Origin: an uncultured Verrucomicrobiota bacterium
Lineage (GTDB): Bacteria; Verrucomicrobiota; Verrucomicrobiia; Chthoniobacterales; SZAS-18
Direction: 5' to 3'
Assembly (NCBI GenBank): GCA_937873255.1
Contig: CALMVM010000356.1
Location: 1-7,090, forward strand
Length of the DNA stretch: 7,090 nucleotides
Part shown: in pieces, positions 5,267-7,090 of the stretch
How positions within the stretch are numbered: the stretch's first letter is position 1
How the letters are laid out: every line of letters starts with the position of its first letter
Made by a program: the position numbers and the translations under genes
Notes under the pieces: generated by a model
What the model was told of the DNA's origin: nothing
Databases searched by the model: none
What the model saw: the letters and a program-made list of their open reading frames with translations, nothing else

Positions 5267-7086
5267 CGATCCTCCAGGAGGTGCTCGCGCTGGTTCAGCG
5301 GCTTGCGTTTGCGGCTGCCGTTGTTGTCGGGGACGGGGTCGGTGTTGCCGTTCTGGCTGTCGTTGGCGGCGGCGTTGATCTTCGGATCAAGCGGCTTGCC
5401 CGAGCCGCGCGCCTTCGTGTCAGGCGTCTTGATGGTGCCGAGCGGCAGTTTCTTCGCCGGTTCGGTGGACCCGGTCTGGTCCGCGCCGGTCGGATAGCGG
5501 CGCGAGGTGAGTGGATCGTTGAACGCCTCGTCGTAGATCGTGCTGGTGCCCGTGACCCGCTCGTAGTTGCTCAGCGTGACGGCGTACTGATAACGCGCCT
5601 GGAGTTCGGTCGTCTGCGCGGCAAGGAGTTGCTGTTGGGAGGTGAGCACGTCGAGCTGCGTGCCCGCACCGGCCGAAAGACGGGCCTGCGACAGCCGCAC
5701 GGCTTCCTCGGCCTCGCTGACGTTCAAAACCTGGCTGGCGATCAATTCCTTGTCCTGCTGGAGCGTCAGGTAATTGCTCTGGATGTCCTGCACCACGGCG
5801 TTCACGTCGTCGAGGTACGTGATGCGCGACTCGCGCAACGCCGCGTTGGCCTGCTTGGCGCGGCCGTACGTGGCGAGGCCATCGAAGATGTTCCAGTTGA
5901 AGTTCGCGCCGTAGAACCAGCCCGTGAGCGTGCGTCCGAGGTCGTCGGTGACGACGCTGTTGCGTGCCTCGAAACCGCCGTTGACGGTCAACGTCGGCTG
6001 GTAACCGGCGGCGGCGATGCGCACCTGCTCGACTTGGGCGAGGATGTTGAGCCGCTGCTGTTTGAGGAGCGCGCGGTTGGTCTTGCCCGCCGCGACGCCC
6101 GCCTCGGGGTCGAAGTTTTGCGGGTGATAGTCGAGGTTGCCCACGAGCTTGATCGGCGACGTTTTCTCCTGCACCGGCCCGTACTCGATGCCGAGCACGC
6201 GCGCCAGTCCGATGAAGCCGAGGTTGTAAGTGTTCTGCGCGTTGATGACGTTCGGGCGCTGGTTGGCCACGGCGACACTGGCCTGGAGCACGTCGAAGCG
6301 CGGCACCGTGCCGGCCGCGAACCGGTTTTGCTGGTCGGTGAGCTGGCTCTGGAGCAGGCGGAGGTTTTCCTGTTGGTTGGCGATGTTGGCCTGGTCGTAG
6401 AGCACCGTGTAGAAGTCCGTTTTGACGGTGTTGATCGTCGTGTCCACCGTTTCGCGCAGGGAATAATACGCCGCGTCGCGCAGGAACCGGGCCTGCCGGA
6501 TCTGGGGCGGAATCGCCGCGTTGTAGAGCGTCTGCTGGATCTGGACCGTGATGGTGTACGACTTGTCGTTGGTCGTCGAATTGCCGCCGAAGAGCGAACT
6601 GAAGGGCAGCAGCCCCTGCTGGCCGGTGGCGGAATTTTGCGTGACGAAGTTCAGGTTGCTCAGGTTGTTGCCGCCCACCGCGCCGGTACCCGTCCCGGTG
6701 CCGACCACGGTCCCCGTGCTCGTGCCCGCCCCGGCGAACACGCCGCTGCTGCCACCGCCGCCGCTGTTCGAAAGCGAACGGTCCGTCTGGTTGAACGCCC
6801 CCGCCGCCACGAGGTGCGGCAACGCCGCCGCGCGTACCTCGATGAACACCCCCTGGAGCCGCTGAATCTCCTGCAACTGGCCGAGAATCTGCGGGTTGCG
6901 GTGCAGAGCGATGTCGATGGCATCGTCCAGCGTGAGGTGGCTCAGACGCTCGGCGAGCGACGGATCGGTCGGGCCGGGGCGACGGCCGGGCGCGTCGCCG
7001 GCGCGGGCCGGCGACGGCCACAGGCCGGCGGCGAGAAACAGGACGGCCCCGGTACGGGCGGCGGCGCGGAAACAACGGTTCTTCAT
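5263..7086 (-). CDS. TolC/OEP-family outer-membrane efflux protein, 607 aa
   Basis: Predicted trimeric outer-membrane channel of a multidrug efflux or type I secretion system. A Sec signal peptide is visible: basic start MKNRCFR, hydrophobic stretch (about 14-22) and an ARA cleavage site near residue 29. Two OEP repeats follow. The first opens with LTLDDAIDIALHRNPQI (51-67), has likely beta strands near 88-100 and 176-188, then long helices to about 300. The second has strands near 363-374 and 389-402 and helices to about 511. Repeat-typical endings are RFAAGTVPRFDVLQA (255-269) and RLSAGAGTQLDVLTSQQQLL (469-488). Oddities are a Gly/Ser/Thr-rich insertion at about 106-140, in what should be an extracellular loop, and a polar 84-residue tail (about 524-607) beyond the normal fold. 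The ATG lies 4 bases from the window edge, so its promoter and any pump genes upstream are not visible. Confidence 0.93.
   Translation of the reverse strand: MKNRCFRAAARTGAVLFLAAGLWPSPARAGDAPGRRPGPTDPSLAERLSHLTLDDAIDIALHRNPQILGQLQEIQRLQGVFIEVRAAALPHLVAAGAFNQTDRSLSNSGGGGSSGVFAGAGTSTGTVVGTGTGTGAVGGNNLSNLNFVTQNSATGQQGLLPFSSLFGGNSTTNDKSYTITVQIQQTLYNAAIPPQIRQARFLRDAAYYSLRETVDTTINTVKTDFYTVLYDQANIANQQENLRLLQSQLTDQQNRFAAGTVPRFDVLQASVAVANQRPNVINAQNTYNLGFIGLARVLGIEYGPVQEKTSPIKLVGNLDYHPQNFDPEAGVAAGKTNRALLKQQRLNILAQVEQVRIAAAGYQPTLTVNGGFEARNSVVTDDLGRTLTGWFYGANFNWNIFDGLATYGRAKQANAALRESRITYLDDVNAVVQDIQSNYLTLQQDKELIASQVLNVSEAEEAVRLSQARLSAGAGTQLDVLTSQQQLLAAQTTELQARYQYAVTLSNYERVTGTSTIYDEAFNDPLTSRRYPTGADQTGSTEPAKKLPLGTIKTPDTKARGSGKPLDPKINAAANDSQNGNTDPVPDNNGSRKRKPLNQREHLLEDR
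5271..5275 (-). promoter_or_regulatory. Ribosome binding site of pgeF within the end of tolC
   Basis: On the minus strand GGAGG is followed by ATCG and then the TTG start. It lies in the tolC codons for the closing Leu-Glu-Asp residues. It is the only strong Shine-Dalgarno match before any gene in the window, and it supports the TTG start over the later GTG. The 4-base spacing is on the short side. Confidence 0.5.
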
Positions 7087-7090
7087 GACT

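Noticed and set aside
5271..5281. The near-palindrome cctccaggagg at the tolC end
   Set aside because: Its arms are separated by a single base, too little for an RNA hairpin loop. It is explained by the ribosome binding site and adjacent tolC codons.
4091..5497. A 468-codon plus-strand frame spanning the methyltransferase, pgeF and tolC end
   Set aside because: It crosses three well-supported genes and their gap, has no recognisable domain, and its composition reflects the complement of those genes.
5420..7075. A 551-codon minus-strand frame within tolC
   Set aside because: It is a frame-shifted shadow of tolC, extremely Arg/Pro/His-rich; the TolC frame has a signal peptide and two OEP repeats.

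Overview
The window is GC-rich DNA with every credible gene on the minus strand, so it reads biologically from base 7090 down to base 1. It looks chromosomal, from a Gram-negative (diderm) bacterium: there is a TolC-type outer-membrane protein with a signal peptide, and glycosyltransferases of the kind that build surface polysaccharide. Protein style (a TolC with a Gly/Ser/Thr-rich loop, a type III PKS-like methyltransferase, mostly weak Shine-Dalgarno sites) makes me think of Verrucomicrobiota, perhaps Opitutales. That is an inference from recalled family resemblance, not a demonstrated assignment.

Layout in transcription order. (1) 7086-5263: a 607-residue TolC/OEP-family outer-membrane efflux protein with an unusual glycine/threonine-rich loop and a long charged C-terminal tail. 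(2) 5266-4574: a PgeF/YfiH/LACC1-family purine nucleoside phosphorylase ('multicopper polyphenol oxidase' fold), whose TTG start overlaps the tolC stop; its strong ribosome binding site lies inside the last tolC codons. (3) 4573-4505: a short gap with a perfect 8-bp stem hairpin. (4) 4504-3791: a class I SAM-dependent methyltransferase. (5) 3790-3579: a 212-bp gap, the largest in the window, holding a second perfect 8-bp hairpin and a weak promoter-like pair. (6) 3578-1347: a two-domain glycosyltransferase, GT2-like then GT4-like. (7) 1350-184: a second GT4-like glycosyltransferase, joined to the previous gene by an ATGA stop/start overlap. (8) 136-1: the 5' end of another gene cut by the window edge, whose first 45 residues carry a Rossmann-like nucleotide-binding motif resembling the N-terminus of glucose-6-phosphate dehydrogenase.

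Functionally there are three or four units: an export/housekeeping pair (tolC-pgeF), a lone methyltransferase that may modify a lipid or polyketide-type small molecule, a translationally coupled glycosyltransferase pair probably making a surface or secreted glycan, and the start of a metabolic gene. No mobile element, CRISPR array, tRNA or rRNA was seen. I found no convincing new biological system; the observations worth checking are the fused glycosyltransferase pair, the two intergenic hairpins, the coupled TTG start, and the odd segments of the TolC protein.
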